NCBI RefSeq assembly: GCF_029760895.1 | Contig: NZ_CP121679.1 | Coordinates: 2,866,001-2,930,000 of the forward strand | DNA: 64,000 nucleotides | Direction: 5' to 3' | Source of the DNA: Ancylobacter sp. WKF20 | GTDB lineage: Bacteria > Pseudomonadota > Alphaproteobacteria > Rhizobiales > Xanthobacteraceae | Shown here: positions 35,794 through 45,640 of the stretch, one piece after another | Position numbering within the stretch: position 1 is the stretch's first letter | Layout of the letters: each line of letters begins with the position of its first letter | Notes under the pieces: generated by a model | What the model was told of the DNA's origin: nothing | Database searches by the model: none | Seen by the model: the letters and a program-made list of their open reading frames with translations, nothing else | Translations under genes and position numbers: made by a program

Positions 35794-37407
35794 ATGGTGA
35801 TCAGGCGGGAACGCGCGACGAAGATCGTGGCGACCCTTGGACCCGCTTCTTCGAGCCCGGAGATGATCAAGGCCCTTTACATGGCCGGCGTCGACGTCTT
35901 CCGGCTCAATTTCAGCCACGGCACGCAGGAGAACCACGGCCGTGTGCTCGGGGCCGTACGTGCGCTGGAAGCCGAGGTCGGCCGTCCCATCGGCGTGCTC
36001 GCGGATCTGCAGGGCCCGAAACTTCGCCTCGGCAAGTTTGTCGACGGCGCCATCACCCTCACCGCCGGCACCACGATCCGCTTCGACGCCGACCCGACGC
36101 CGGGCGACGAGAAGCGCGTGCCGATCCCCCATCCCGAGATTCTCGAAGTCCTGCACGAAGGTTCGACCGTGCTGCTCGACGACGGCAAGGTCCGGGTGCG
36201 CGTGGTCAAGAAGGGCAATGGCTTCATCGAGGCCCAGGTGATCGCCGGCAATCGGCTGTCCAACAATAAGGGCTTCAACGTTCCCGACGTCGTGCTGCCG
36301 GTCTCGGCGCTGACCGACAAGGACCGCTCCGACCTGTTCTTCGCCCTCGACCTCGGCGTCGAGTGGATCGCGCTGTCCTTCGTGCAGCGCCCGGAGGATG
36401 TGATCGAGGCCAAGGAACTGATCCAGGGCCGCGCCCAGATCAACCTGAAGCTTGAGAAGCCGCAGGCGGTCGAGCACCTCACCCGCATCACCGAGCTGTC
36501 GGACAGCATCATGGTGGCGCGCGGCGATCTCGGCGTCGAGCTCTCGCTGCCGGAAATCCCGGCGCTGCAGAAGCGCGTCATCCGCGAATCGCGCCGCCTC
36601 GGCAAGCCGGTGATCGTCGCCACGCAGATGCTGGAATCGATGATCTCCGCCCCGGTGCCGACCCGCGCCGAGGTGTCCGACGTCGCCACCGCCGTCTATG
36701 ATGGCGCCGACGCGGTGATGCTCTCCGCCGAAAGCGCCGCCGGCCAGTACCCGGTCGAGGCGGTCGCGATGATGGACCAGATCATCAAGAACGTGGAGCG
36801 CGACCCCGGCTACCGCGCCATCATCGAATCGCAGCGCCCGGAGGCCGGCACCACGGTCGCCGACGCGGTGACGCACGCGGCCTATCAGGCGGCGATGTCG
36901 GTCGATGCGGCGGCCATCGTCACCTACACGCTCTCCGGCACCACCACGCTGCACGCCGCGCGCGAGCGGCCGCGCGTGCCGATCGTCGGCATTGCCAGCC
37001 AGCTCTCCACCGCCCGCCGGCTGGTGCTGTCCTATGGCGTGCATGTCGTCCATGCGCCGGAGGAGATCCACACCTTCGGCGAGATGGCGACCAAGGCGAC
37101 GCAGGTCACGCTGGAGCACGGCTTCGCCAAGGAGAATGACCGCATCGCCATCACGGCGGGCGTGCCCTTCGCGACGCCGGGCACCACCAACGTGATGCGC
37201 CTCGTCACCATCGACAAGGTGATGCTGGCCCGCCTGCCCGGCAACAAGCCGGCGGAAGCGGCCAAGCCCCGCGCGGCCGCCCGCGAGAATCGCGGCGGCG
37301 CCGTCACCCGCTCCAAGCCTGTCGCCAAGGGCGGCAAGGGTGCGGGCGGCGCCGGCAAGCCCGGCGAGCGTCGCGGCGGCAATGGCGGCGCGCGCCGTCC
37401 GGCCTGA
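35794..37407 (+). CDS. pyk: pyruvate kinase
   Basis: Glycolytic enzyme making pyruvate and ATP from phosphoenolpyruvate and ADP. Motifs: RATKIVATLGPASSSPEMI, FRLNFSHGTQENH, LQGPKLRLG, the active-site signature SIMVARGDLGVELSLPEIP, TQMLESMI and GADAVMLSAESAAGQYP. The start at 35794 has GGAGG 6 bases upstream; the frame opens earlier at 35737. The 537-residue product ends in a roughly 60-residue tail rich in Lys, Arg, Ala and Gly that ordinary pyruvate kinases (about 475) lack. Confidence 0.97.
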   Translation: MVIRRERATKIVATLGPASSSPEMIKALYMAGVDVFRLNFSHGTQENHGRVLGAVRALEAEVGRPIGVLADLQGPKLRLGKFVDGAITLTAGTTIRFDADPTPGDEKRVPIPHPEILEVLHEGSTVLLDDGKVRVRVVKKGNGFIEAQVIAGNRLSNNKGFNVPDVVLPVSALTDKDRSDLFFALDLGVEWIALSFVQRPEDVIEAKELIQGRAQINLKLEKPQAVEHLTRITELSDSIMVARGDLGVELSLPEIPALQKRVIRESRRLGKPVIVATQMLESMISAPVPTRAEVSDVATAVYDGADAVMLSAESAAGQYPVEAVAMMDQIIKNVERDPGYRAIIESQRPEAGTTVADAVTHAAYQAAMSVDAAAIVTYTLSGTTTLHAARERPRVPIVGIASQLSTARRLVLSYGVHVVHAPEEIHTFGEMATKATQVTLEHGFAKENDRIAITAGVPFATPGTTNVMRLVTIDKVMLARLPGNKPAEAAKPRAAARENRGGAVTRSKPVAKGGKGAGGAGKPGERRGGNGGARRPA

Positions 37408-37428
37408 GGCTGACCTCCCCGACCAACA

Positions 37429-37462
37429 GAAAGGCCCTCCGCATGGAGGGCCTTTTTGTTTC
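37429..37462 (+). terminator. bidirectional terminator between pyk and the GNAT gene
   Basis: AAGGCCCTCC-GCAT-GGAGGGCCTTTTTGTTT follows pyk. The same stem read on the minus strand ends in TTTCTG and abuts the stop codon of the convergent acetyltransferase gene, so it can serve both. Confidence 0.9.
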
Positions 37463-38009
37463 AGAGCTCGGTCTTGGGAGATGGCAGGCAGGTCGCGCCC
37501 GCGCCCAGCGGCCGCTGCATCAGCACCGAATCGAGCCAGCGGCCGAATTTGAAGCCGACATCGCGGAACACCCCGACCGGCGCGAAGCCGTGGCGGCTGT
37601 GCAGGGCGATGGAGCCGGCATTGGCGCTGTCGCCGATCACCGCCACCATCTGCCGCCACGGCCCGGCCTCGCAGCGGGCGATCAGCGCGCCCATCAGCGC
37701 CGTGCCGATGCCCTGCCCGCCATGGCCCGGCGCGACATAGACGGAGTCCTCAAGCGTGTGGCGATAGGCGGGGCGGGGCCGGTAAAGCGTGGCGTAGCAA
37801 TAGCCGACGACACCCTCGCCCGTTTCCGCCACCAGATAGGGCAGGCCATGGGCGAGGATGGCGGCGCGGCGGGTGTTCATCTCGTCGAGGGTCGGCGGCA
37901 CCTCCTCGAAGGAGGCGGTGCCGGTCAGCACATGATGGGCGTAGATCGCCTGCACGGCGGCCATGTCAGCGTCAGTCGCCGCGCGCACGTGGACCCCGAG
38001 CGAACTCAC
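37461..38009 (-). CDS. GNAT N-acetyltransferase (phosphinothricin acetyltransferase-like)
   Basis: A 182-residue acetyltransferase. VRAATDADMAAVQAIYAHHV is the family N-terminus, and VYVAPGHGGQGIGTALMGALI contains the acetyl-CoA Q-x-x-G-x-G/A loop. The C-terminal GSIALHSRHGFAPVGVFRDVGFKFGRWLDSVLMQ matches the Pat/MnaT group, which acetylates phosphinothricin or methionine analogues and sulfoximines; the exact substrate is uncertain. GTG at 38009 lies 11 bases after the L,D-transpeptidase stop; GTG at 37988 is an alternative. Confidence 0.85.
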   Translation of the reverse strand: MSSLGVHVRAATDADMAAVQAIYAHHVLTGTASFEEVPPTLDEMNTRRAAILAHGLPYLVAETGEGVVGYCYATLYRPRPAYRHTLEDSVYVAPGHGGQGIGTALMGALIARCEAGPWRQMVAVIGDSANAGSIALHSRHGFAPVGVFRDVGFKFGRWLDSVLMQRPLGAGATCLPSPKTEL

Positions 38010-38019
38010 CCCAGCTGGC

Positions 38020-39123
38020 CTATTGAAGCGCGGCGGTCGCGGCCGGCGTGCCGAGAGACGCCGCAGCCGGCGCACTGGCGGGCGCGGGGCTGCTCGCCGG
38101 GGCTGCCGCGAGGGCGCGACCGGAATAGGGATCGGCCAGCGCCGCGTCGGGCTGGCTGACCGGGATCTTGCGCGAGGTGAAGGCGGCGAGCTTTTCCGGG
38201 CCGGAGGAGCGCAGAATATCGCGGAAGCTGCGGTGCATACCGCCATCGACATAGGCCGGCGCGGGCGGAATGGCCGCCGCGAGCGCCGCCGCCTCGGCAT
38301 CCTCCGCCGCCTGGCGCTGCTTCACCGCCTCGGCCACCTCGACGCTGCCGGGCACCGCCGGGCAGGGGCCGAGCGGATTCAGCGTCGCATCGAACGGCGT
38401 CGGGCCGTCATTGAAGCGGTAGCGCCCGGCGCAGGCGGTCACCGTCGGCGGGCGGCGGGTGACGTTGAAATACTCCACGCCCTCCTGAAGGTTGCGCCAG
38501 AAAGCGAGGTTCGGGTCGCGCCGATGCGCGGCGAAATTGGCTGGCGTCATGCGGAAGGGCAGCGCCTGAACCTGGAAGCTCTGCTGCCCGCCCTTCAGCG
38601 CCTCGCGGGCGATGGCGTAGATTTCCGTCACGCCATTGTCGGTCATGGCGTAGCAGCCGGCCGAGGTGCAGGCGCCGTGCACCATCAACGCGCTGCCGGT
38701 GTAGCCGAGCGCGGATTCCAGCTGGTTCGGGTAGCCGAGATTGAAGGAGAGATAATATTGCGAGCGCGGGTTGAGCTGCGCCGGCGTGACCTCATAGAAC
38801 CCCTCCGGCGCCTGCCGGTCGCCCTCGCGGGTCTTCGGGCCGAGCTTCCCGGACCAGCGGCACATCGGGTAAGTCTTCAGGAGCGCGTATTGGCCGGTGC
38901 GGGTGCGCTTCCACACCTCGAGCTCGCTCTCCTGCTTGTAGATGCGGATCATGATCGGGTCTTCGGGCGTCATGCCCTTCTTGGTCATGTCCGCCACGAT
39001 GGCCGGGCTCAGCGGCACCGAGCCGCGATCATCCGAATCCATGGACGCGCAGCCACCCAGGGCCGCGGCAAGGCCGAGAACAAGCAAAAGGCCCAGCCGG
39101 GCCATCAGTCTGGTCGAACGCAC
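38020..39123 (-). CDS. L,D-transpeptidase (YkuD-domain) lipoprotein
   Basis: A 367-residue protein with lipobox LAAALGGC. The YkuD domain shows YPMCRWSGKLGPKTREGDRQAPEGFY and the catalytic HGACTSAGCYAMTDNGV (His and Cys of HG-x5-GC). The N-terminal RIYKQESELEVWKR is typical of this subfamily. It would form 3-3 cross-links or attach proteins to peptidoglycan at the outer membrane side. The C-terminal 80 residues are Ala/Pro-rich. GTG at 39123 is chosen for GGGAG 7 bases upstream; ATG at 39105 is possible. Confidence 0.88.
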   Translation of the reverse strand: MRSTRLMARLGLLLVLGLAAALGGCASMDSDDRGSVPLSPAIVADMTKKGMTPEDPIMIRIYKQESELEVWKRTRTGQYALLKTYPMCRWSGKLGPKTREGDRQAPEGFYEVTPAQLNPRSQYYLSFNLGYPNQLESALGYTGSALMVHGACTSAGCYAMTDNGVTEIYAIAREALKGGQQSFQVQALPFRMTPANFAAHRRDPNLAFWRNLQEGVEYFNVTRRPPTVTACAGRYRFNDGPTPFDATLNPLGPCPAVPGSVEVAEAVKQRQAAEDAEAAALAAAIPPAPAYVDGGMHRSFRDILRSSGPEKLAAFTSRKIPVSQPDAALADPYSGRALAAAPASSPAPASAPAAASLGTPAATAALQ

Positions 39124-39334
39124 ACTCAAGCTCCCGACGGCGATCCGCTGTGCGCGGGGCCTGCCCGGCGTCACCTGCGGAACACCGATGCCGGCCGTCA
39201 TCCCGCCCATCATGGTTTGCCATTCATGAAGAAAGTGGCACCACGGCGACCTCCCCTACCCGCCAAAGCTTGCGCGGCAAGGATCCGCACCGTCTTGCGC
39301 GGGCCCGCTCACGCCATCGTGACCCGCGCGGGGC

Positions 39335-40522
39335 CTATTGGCTGGGGGTCGGGTAGGTCGTGGCACCCGGCACCAGCCGCACCGGCTCGCCCACGGTCGA
39401 GGTCGCCGGCGTCGTGCGGGTGGAGGACGGCGTGACGCCCGGCAGGGTCGGCGGGGTGGCGAAAGGCGTGTTCTGGCTGGGCGACTGCACCGGGCGGGCC
39501 GGGGCGCGGTCGATCACCGTGCCGGCCGGCACCTGGCCGGGCGTCACCTTCGGCGTGGTGCTCGGCGCGAGCTGGTTCGAGACGGCCGGTCCCGGCACCT
39601 GCGGATAGCCTTCCACCGGATCGACGAGGTTGCCCTGCGGATAGGCGCCGGGCGCGCCGGGCTGATAGACCGGCTGGGCCTGCGGCACGGCCGTGCCATA
39701 GCGGCGCGTGCTGCGGGCGCGCGAGGTCTCCGCCGGCGCGGTGGTCTGCTGCGGCTCGCCGCCCATCCAGCCACCGAGCACGGTGCCGTCGCCCTGAAGG
39801 CCGGAGGGATAGGACATCGGCCCGCCGATCTGGCCGAGGCCCGCCGGCTCGCCCATCGGCTTGCCATAAGGCTGCCAGGCCTGCGGCAGGAAATAGCCGT
39901 TGATCGAATAGCGGTACATGACGCGCAGCAGATCCTGCTCGCTGGCGCCGACCTGACACAGGCGCAGGCGCATGGAGAGGATGCCGCGGTCGCGCCAGAT
40001 CACATAGAGCGGCACCTGCGACTGGATGCGCTGCCAGGCATAGATGCACAGCTCGCCATTGCCGGCATTGCCGATGGCGTAGTTGAACGGCCCGTAGCGG
40101 TTCTGCACGAAATAGTTGGAGACATGCATGGCGACGCCGGGCACGCGCTCCAGCATCTCGTCATCCAGCAATTCGTCGTTCAGATAATCGTCCTGCTTGA
40201 GATTTTCCCAGCCGGTGCGGCCCTTCACCGGGCCGAAGAACACGACATGGATCGCGTTCTGGCCGGGCGTGCGGGCCTGCGTCTCCAGCACGATCTCCTG
40301 CTCGACCGCGTTGAGATAGTCCGTCTCCAGCACGGTGACGACGCGCGGCGTCGAGCCCGGCTCGGGGAGGATCAACGCCTCGGCCACGGGCACTTCAACG
40401 GTCGCGGTGGCGACCTGCGGATTCTGGCCGACCAGCGGGTACGGGGCGCACCCCGCCATGGCAAGGGCGACGGACACCGCAAGACACCCGAGGCGAGCTA
40501 TGCGCCTGTTCCGTCCAATCAT
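39335..40522 (-). CDS. bcsN: cellulose biosynthesis protein BcsN
   Basis: A 395-residue predicted lipoprotein (ARLGCLAVSVALAMAGC, lipobox AMAGC). The core VLETDYLNAVEQEIVLETQARTPGQNAIHVVFFGPV...GELCIYAWQRI...RLRLCQVGASEQDLLRVM resembles BcsN, an accessory protein of alphaproteobacterial cellulose loci whose biochemical role is not established. The last 160 residues are Pro/Thr-rich. It is divergent from bcsA with about 240 bases between the starts; the ATG at 40522 has GAAGGG upstream. Confidence 0.8.
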   Translation of the reverse strand: MIGRNRRIARLGCLAVSVALAMAGCAPYPLVGQNPQVATATVEVPVAEALILPEPGSTPRVVTVLETDYLNAVEQEIVLETQARTPGQNAIHVVFFGPVKGRTGWENLKQDDYLNDELLDDEMLERVPGVAMHVSNYFVQNRYGPFNYAIGNAGNGELCIYAWQRIQSQVPLYVIWRDRGILSMRLRLCQVGASEQDLLRVMYRYSINGYFLPQAWQPYGKPMGEPAGLGQIGGPMSYPSGLQGDGTVLGGWMGGEPQQTTAPAETSRARSTRRYGTAVPQAQPVYQPGAPGAYPQGNLVDPVEGYPQVPGPAVSNQLAPSTTPKVTPGQVPAGTVIDRAPARPVQSPSQNTPFATPPTLPGVTPSSTRTTPATSTVGEPVRLVPGATTYPTPSQ

Positions 40523-40766
40523 GAGCCCTTCAAGCGCTTGAGCCGTCGCCGTGACGACACCCCCCACTCCGCCCGCTTTCCAACGAATCGACGCGAGACG
40601 CCCCCGAATCACATGCGTCGGCGGACTTTATCCTGCCCGTCCCTCCGGTGGAATCGAGCACGGACAAAGCGGACGGGCCCTTGGATAGATTTCCTCAACC
40701 TCTGGAGCGTAAGACACAGTCGGTAGTGTGCGGCCCCGCACGGCTGGAACCGAGGCTAAAGACACG

Positions 40767-42974
40767 ATGCGCAAGGCATGGGTTGCCGGCCTGTGGGCTA
40801 TTTCTTCGCTGATCGTGGTGTTTCTCATCACCCTGCCGATCAGCCTCCAGGCTCATCTCATCGCCGGCTGCATCGTTGTGCTGGCCATGATCCTCTTGAA
40901 GACCTTCGGCCCGCCGGTCGGCGTCTTCCGCATGATCGCGCTGGCGCTCGGCACCGCCATCGTGCTGCGCTACGTCTATTGGCGGACGACCTCGACGCTG
41001 CCGCCGATCTCGCAGATCGAGGACTTCATCCCCGGCTTCATGCTCTACATCGCCGAGATGTACAGCGTGTTCATGCTGTTCCTCAGCCTGTTCGTCGTGT
41101 CCTCACCCATGCCCTCGCGGGTCTCGCCGGCCATTCCGCCGGGCGAGGAGCCGACCGTCGATGTCTTCATTCCCACCTATAATGAAGACCCGCACCTGCT
41201 TGCCTCCACCGTCTCGGCCGCGCTGAGCCTCGACTACCCCGCCGACAAGTTCACCGTCTGGCTGCTGGATGATGGCGGCACCGACCAGAAGTGCCAGCAG
41301 GACGACATCACCAAGGCCACCGAGGCGCAGCAGCGCCGGGCGGAACTCACCGCCATGTGCGAGGGCCTCGGCTGCCGCTACCTGACGCGCGCGCGCAACG
41401 AGCACGCCAAGGCCGGCAACCTGAACAACGGCCTCCAGCACTCCACCGGCGACCTCGTCGTGGTGTTCGACGCCGACCACGCGCCCACGCGCGACTTCCT
41501 GAAGGAGACGGTCGGCTTCTTCCTGCAGGACGAGAACCTGTTCCTCGTCCAGACCCCGCACTTCTTCATCAATCCCGACCCGCTGGAGCGCAATCTCGAC
41601 ACGTTCGAGCACATGCCGTCCGAGAACGAGATGTTCTACGGCATCATCCAGCGCGGCCTCGACAAATGGGACGCGGCGTTCTTCTGCGGCTCGGCGGCGG
41701 TCATCAACCGGCGGGCGCTGGCCGAGACCAACGGCTTCCAGGGCATCACCATCACCGAGGACGCCGAGACCGCGCTCGAGCTGCACTCGCGCGGCTGGCA
41801 CTCGATCTATGTCGACCGCCCGCTCATCGCCGGCCTCCAGCCGGAGACCTTCGCCAGCTTCATCGGCCAGCGCTCGCGCTGGGCGCAGGGCATGATGCAG
41901 ATCCTGCGGTTCCACTTCCCGCCCGGCAAGCGCGGCCTCTCGCTGCCGCAGCGCCTCTGCTACATGTCCAGCACGCTGTTCTGGCTGTTTTCCTACCCGC
42001 GGCTGATGTTCCTCATCTCGCCGCTGTTCTATTTGTTCTTCTCGCTGGAAATCTTCAACGCCTCGGGCGCCGAGTTCTTCGCCTACACCACCACCTATAT
42101 GCTGGTGAACCTGCTGATGCAGAACTACCTCTATGGCCGCTACCGCTGGCCATGGATTTCCGAGCTGTACGAATACATCCAGTCGATCTACCTGTTCCCG
42201 GCGCTGATCTCGGTGATCGCCAACCCGCACAAGCCGACCTTCAACGTCACCGCCAAGGGCGAGACACTGGAAGAGGGCCATGTGTCGGAGATCGGCCGGC
42301 CATTCTTCATCGTCTACGGCATCCTGATCGTCGGGCTGCTGGTCACCATCTGGCGGCTGGTCACCGAGCCGTTCAACGCCGATGTCATCATCGTCGTTGG
42401 CGCGTGGAACGTGCTCAACATCATCATCGCCGGCTGCGCGCTCGGCGTGGTGTCGGAGCGGCGCAACCGGCGCCGCACCCACCGCGTCGACCTGATGCGG
42501 CGCTGCGAACTCGTCATCGACGGCGTGTCCTATGGGGCGATGATCGACGACGGCTCGCTCGGCGGCGCGCGCGTGCGGCCGAACCCGAACGTCACCCTGC
42601 CGGAGCTGGACCGCGGCCATGCGGCGGTGCTGCGCTTCAAGCCCATCGCCTCCAACATCGCCATCGACACGATGCCGGTCACCATCCGCAACGTCGAACG
42701 TGATTCGGACGGCACGCTGATCGGCACCGAATTCGCCCCCACCGAGCCGATGCATCACCGGCTGATCGCCGACCTGATCTTCGCAAATTCCGACCAGTGG
42801 AAGAAATTCCAGGAGTCCCGGCGCCGCAATCCGGGGGTTCTGCGCGGTACTATCAATTTCCTTCGAATTTCGATCTTTCATACCGGCCGCGGCCTGTCCT
42901 ATCTGGTTCACCTGCACAAGCTGTGGCGGGAGCGGCGCCAGCGTCCGGTGCTCGCCCCGGCCAAACGCGGATAA
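40767..42974 (+). CDS. bcsA: cellulose synthase catalytic subunit
   Basis: Membrane GT2 enzyme that polymerises UDP-glucose and moves the glucan across the inner membrane. Catalytic signatures: DVFIPTYNEDPHLLASTV, LLDDGGTD (DD), VFDADHAP (DxD), TITEDAETALELHSRGW (TED) and FIGQRSRWAQGMMQ (QRSRW). About eight membrane segments flank the GT domain. A PilZ domain (RRRTHRVDLMRRC..., DDGSLGGARV) with RxxxR and D-x-S-x-x-G makes it c-di-GMP activated. 735 residues from ATG 40767; an in-frame GTG at 40728 lies in a small hairpin and is less likely. Confidence 0.97.
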   Translation: MRKAWVAGLWAISSLIVVFLITLPISLQAHLIAGCIVVLAMILLKTFGPPVGVFRMIALALGTAIVLRYVYWRTTSTLPPISQIEDFIPGFMLYIAEMYSVFMLFLSLFVVSSPMPSRVSPAIPPGEEPTVDVFIPTYNEDPHLLASTVSAALSLDYPADKFTVWLLDDGGTDQKCQQDDITKATEAQQRRAELTAMCEGLGCRYLTRARNEHAKAGNLNNGLQHSTGDLVVVFDADHAPTRDFLKETVGFFLQDENLFLVQTPHFFINPDPLERNLDTFEHMPSENEMFYGIIQRGLDKWDAAFFCGSAAVINRRALAETNGFQGITITEDAETALELHSRGWHSIYVDRPLIAGLQPETFASFIGQRSRWAQGMMQILRFHFPPGKRGLSLPQRLCYMSSTLFWLFSYPRLMFLISPLFYLFFSLEIFNASGAEFFAYTTTYMLVNLLMQNYLYGRYRWPWISELYEYIQSIYLFPALISVIANPHKPTFNVTAKGETLEEGHVSEIGRPFFIVYGILIVGLLVTIWRLVTEPFNADVIIVVGAWNVLNIIIAGCALGVVSERRNRRRTHRVDLMRRCELVIDGVSYGAMIDDGSLGGARVRPNPNVTLPELDRGHAAVLRFKPIASNIAIDTMPVTIRNVERDSDGTLIGTEFAPTEPMHHRLIADLIFANSDQWKKFQESRRRNPGVLRGTINFLRISIFHTGRGLSYLVHLHKLWRERRQRPVLAPAKRG

Positions 42975-45640
42975 TGACCATGCGCGCTCTCCACCCGATC
43001 GCGGCGCTCGGCTTCCTGGCCGCCCTCGCCGGTGCCGCAGCCGCGCAGCAGAGCGGCGCCGCCGGTCAGGGCACGGGCTTCTCGATGACGCCGCCGGTCT
43101 CCGGCTACAGCGCGCCCGCGACCCCCGCCTCGCCCGGTGGCGTGCCGATGGCCCCGCCCGCCGGCAACCGCGCGCCCGGCGCCGGTAACCTGCCCGGCGG
43201 CACGCCGCGCGGCCTCGCCGAGCAGGACGGCCCCGCCGCGCCGGCGCAGGGCGAGCGTCTGCCGACCACCGGTCTCGGCGTTCCCGGCGAGGCCGGCGCC
43301 CCCGCGCCGACCGCCGCCCCCTTCCAGATGCGGCCGGGCCAGCCCGCGCCCGCCGCCCCGCGCGTCGCCACCCCTGCCGTGCCGGCGGCGCCGCCCAGGC
43401 CCGACCGTTTCATCATCCCGCAGCAGCGCATGATCTTCGCCGGCGAGGCCGCGGCCCGCGCCTGGACCATCAACCTCACGCAGGAAGAGGCCAGCCGGCA
43501 GGCGACCTTCCTGCTCAGCTACATCAACGCCGTCGTGGTGATGCCGGAGACCTCGCGCATCCGGGTGACCATCAACGGCCAGGCGATCATCGAGACGCCC
43601 ATCGCCTCCTCGCAGGAGCCCTCGCGCTTCTCGGTCGCGGTGCAGCGCGGCACGCTGCGCGCCGGCGCCAACCTCATCCGCATCGACGTGATCCAGCGCC
43701 ACCGCACCGACTGCGCGGTGAACGCCACCTATGAGCTGTGGACCGAGATCAATGGCGAGGGCACCGGCCTGTCCTTCGCCGGCGGGCGCCCGCCGCTCAC
43801 CGGCGGGCTCGACGACCTGCCGGCGGTCGGCTTCGATTCCAAGGGCGTGACCAACATCCGTGTCGTGACCCCCGGCCCGATCGAAGGCGGCGGCTCCACC
43901 CGCGTGCTGCGCGTCGTGCAGGGCCTGTCGGTGCGCGGCCAGTTCCCCAACCCCGCCGTCACCATCGCCGAGGGCGCGCAGGGCCCCACCCCGCCCGGCG
44001 GCCTCACCGTGGTGATCGGCACTGCCGCCGAGCTGCCGCGCCTCATGGCGAACGCGCCGGGCGATGCCCGCCAGCGGCCCATCACCACCTTCCTGGAGGA
44101 TGACCGGCTCGGCGCGCCGACGCTGGTGATCTCCGGCCCGACCCCGGCCGATGTCGACCGCGCCATCGAGCGGCTGAACGACATCACCATCCCGCAGACC
44201 GACGCCATCAACACGCTGACGCGCTGGGCGCCGAGCGCGCCGCTGTTCAACGGCGCGCGCACGGTGCGGCTCGCCGATCTTGGCGTCAGCACGCAGGAAT
44301 TCTCCGGCCGCCGCTACCGGGCCGAGTTCCAGATCGCCCTGCCGCCGGACTTCTTCGCCGAGGCCTATGGCAACGCCAATCTCTATCTCGACGCCGCCTT
44401 CACAGCCGCGGTGCGGCCGGGCAGCCATGTCGACATCTATGTGAATCAGCAGATCGCCTCGACCCTGCCGATCACCGCGCGCGGCGGCGGGCTGTTCCAG
44501 CATGAGCCGATCTTCATCCCGCTGCGCAATTTCCGCCCGGGCATCAACCGGCTCTGGCTGGAAGTGGTGCTCGACACCGAATCCGACGCGCGCTGCCTGC
44601 CGGGCGCGACCCTGCCGGCCGACAACCGCTTCGTGCTGTTCGACAGCTCCGAATTCTCCATGGAGAACTTCGCCCGGATCGGCCGCATGCCGGACCTCGC
44701 CGCCTTCGCCGGCGACGCCTTCCCCTATGATCTCGACGGCAGCCCGATCGCCGTGGTGCTGGCGCGGCAGGACGCCTTCACCCTCTCCGCCGCCTCGACG
44801 CTGATGGCTCGCCTTGCCCAGTCCAATGGCGCGCCGCTGCCGATCGACGCCGCCCCCGCCTCGGTGACGCTGGGCGAGCGCAACGCCATCTTTGTCGGTG
44901 GCATCGACCAGATCTCCGCCAGCGTGCTCGACCAGGTGAGCATCGCCGAATCCGTGCGCGCCAACTGGGTGGTCTCGGCCGGCGACGATGGCGGCACCGC
45001 CAATTCCACGGACAGCGCCAATTACGACAACGTGCTGGAGCGCTTCCGCAACCGGCAGGCCGGGGAGGCCGCGCCGGTGCCATCGACCCCGCCCCCGCCC
45101 GCCGCGCAGACCACGCCCGAGGTCTATGAGCGCTGGCGCGAGAGCGTGCAGGGGCGCGGCGGCTTCTACGCCATCATCGACGGCTTCGAGGGCTGGCTGC
45201 AGCGCACCTTCTCCATCGGCTTCAACTCGCTGCGCATCCAGGAAGGCCAGCGCACGCGCTGGGAGCCGCCGCCGCGCACCTCCGTGCTGATGGCGCAGGG
45301 CAACAGCACCAATGGCCGCTCGGCCTGGACGCTGGTGACGGGACGCACCTCCGAGGCGCTGGCCGCCAATATGGTGCGCTTCACCGCCGATCCCGTCTGG
45401 AACCGCATCGGCGGGCAGGCGGTCGCCTTCCAGTCCGCCAATGGCGAGGTGGAACGGCGCGACGTGACGAGCTACCGCTTCATCGTCACCCAGCCGCTGA
45501 CCTTTGGTAATTTCCGCATGATCGCGGCCAACTGGCTCTCGACCAACATCATGCCCTATGCGCTGATGCTGCTCGTGGCCGGCACCGTGCTCGGCATCGC
45601 CACTGCCTTCCTGCTGCGACGACTGGGACGCCCGACATGA
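42974..45640 (+). CDS. bcsB: cellulose synthase periplasmic subunit BcsB
   Basis: Partner of BcsA. It has a signal peptide (IAALGFLAALAGAAAAQQ), about 125 Pro/Ala-rich residues, then the carbohydrate-binding jelly-roll and flavodoxin-like domains (FAGEAAARAWTINLTQEEASRQATFLLSY; GRRYRAEFQIALPPDFFAEAYGNANLYLDAAFTAAV). A C-terminal anchor helix follows (ANWLSTNIMPYALMLLVAGTVLGIATAFLL). 888 residues. The ATG overlaps the bcsA stop (TAATG); ATG at 42980 is also possible. Confidence 0.95.
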   Translation: MTMRALHPIAALGFLAALAGAAAAQQSGAAGQGTGFSMTPPVSGYSAPATPASPGGVPMAPPAGNRAPGAGNLPGGTPRGLAEQDGPAAPAQGERLPTTGLGVPGEAGAPAPTAAPFQMRPGQPAPAAPRVATPAVPAAPPRPDRFIIPQQRMIFAGEAAARAWTINLTQEEASRQATFLLSYINAVVVMPETSRIRVTINGQAIIETPIASSQEPSRFSVAVQRGTLRAGANLIRIDVIQRHRTDCAVNATYELWTEINGEGTGLSFAGGRPPLTGGLDDLPAVGFDSKGVTNIRVVTPGPIEGGGSTRVLRVVQGLSVRGQFPNPAVTIAEGAQGPTPPGGLTVVIGTAAELPRLMANAPGDARQRPITTFLEDDRLGAPTLVISGPTPADVDRAIERLNDITIPQTDAINTLTRWAPSAPLFNGARTVRLADLGVSTQEFSGRRYRAEFQIALPPDFFAEAYGNANLYLDAAFTAAVRPGSHVDIYVNQQIASTLPITARGGGLFQHEPIFIPLRNFRPGINRLWLEVVLDTESDARCLPGATLPADNRFVLFDSSEFSMENFARIGRMPDLAAFAGDAFPYDLDGSPIAVVLARQDAFTLSAASTLMARLAQSNGAPLPIDAAPASVTLGERNAIFVGGIDQISASVLDQVSIAESVRANWVVSAGDDGGTANSTDSANYDNVLERFRNRQAGEAAPVPSTPPPPAAQTTPEVYERWRESVQGRGGFYAIIDGFEGWLQRTFSIGFNSLRIQEGQRTRWEPPPRTSVLMAQGNSTNGRSAWTLVTGRTSEALAANMVRFTADPVWNRIGGQAVAFQSANGEVERRDVTSYRFIVTQPLTFGNFRMIAANWLSTNIMPYALMLLVAGTVLGIATAFLLRRLGRPT

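Noticed and set aside
35371-37659. 762-codon minus-strand open frame opposite pyk
   Set aside because: pyk is unmistakable on the plus strand, and the minus frame has no domain and runs through the pyk terminator.
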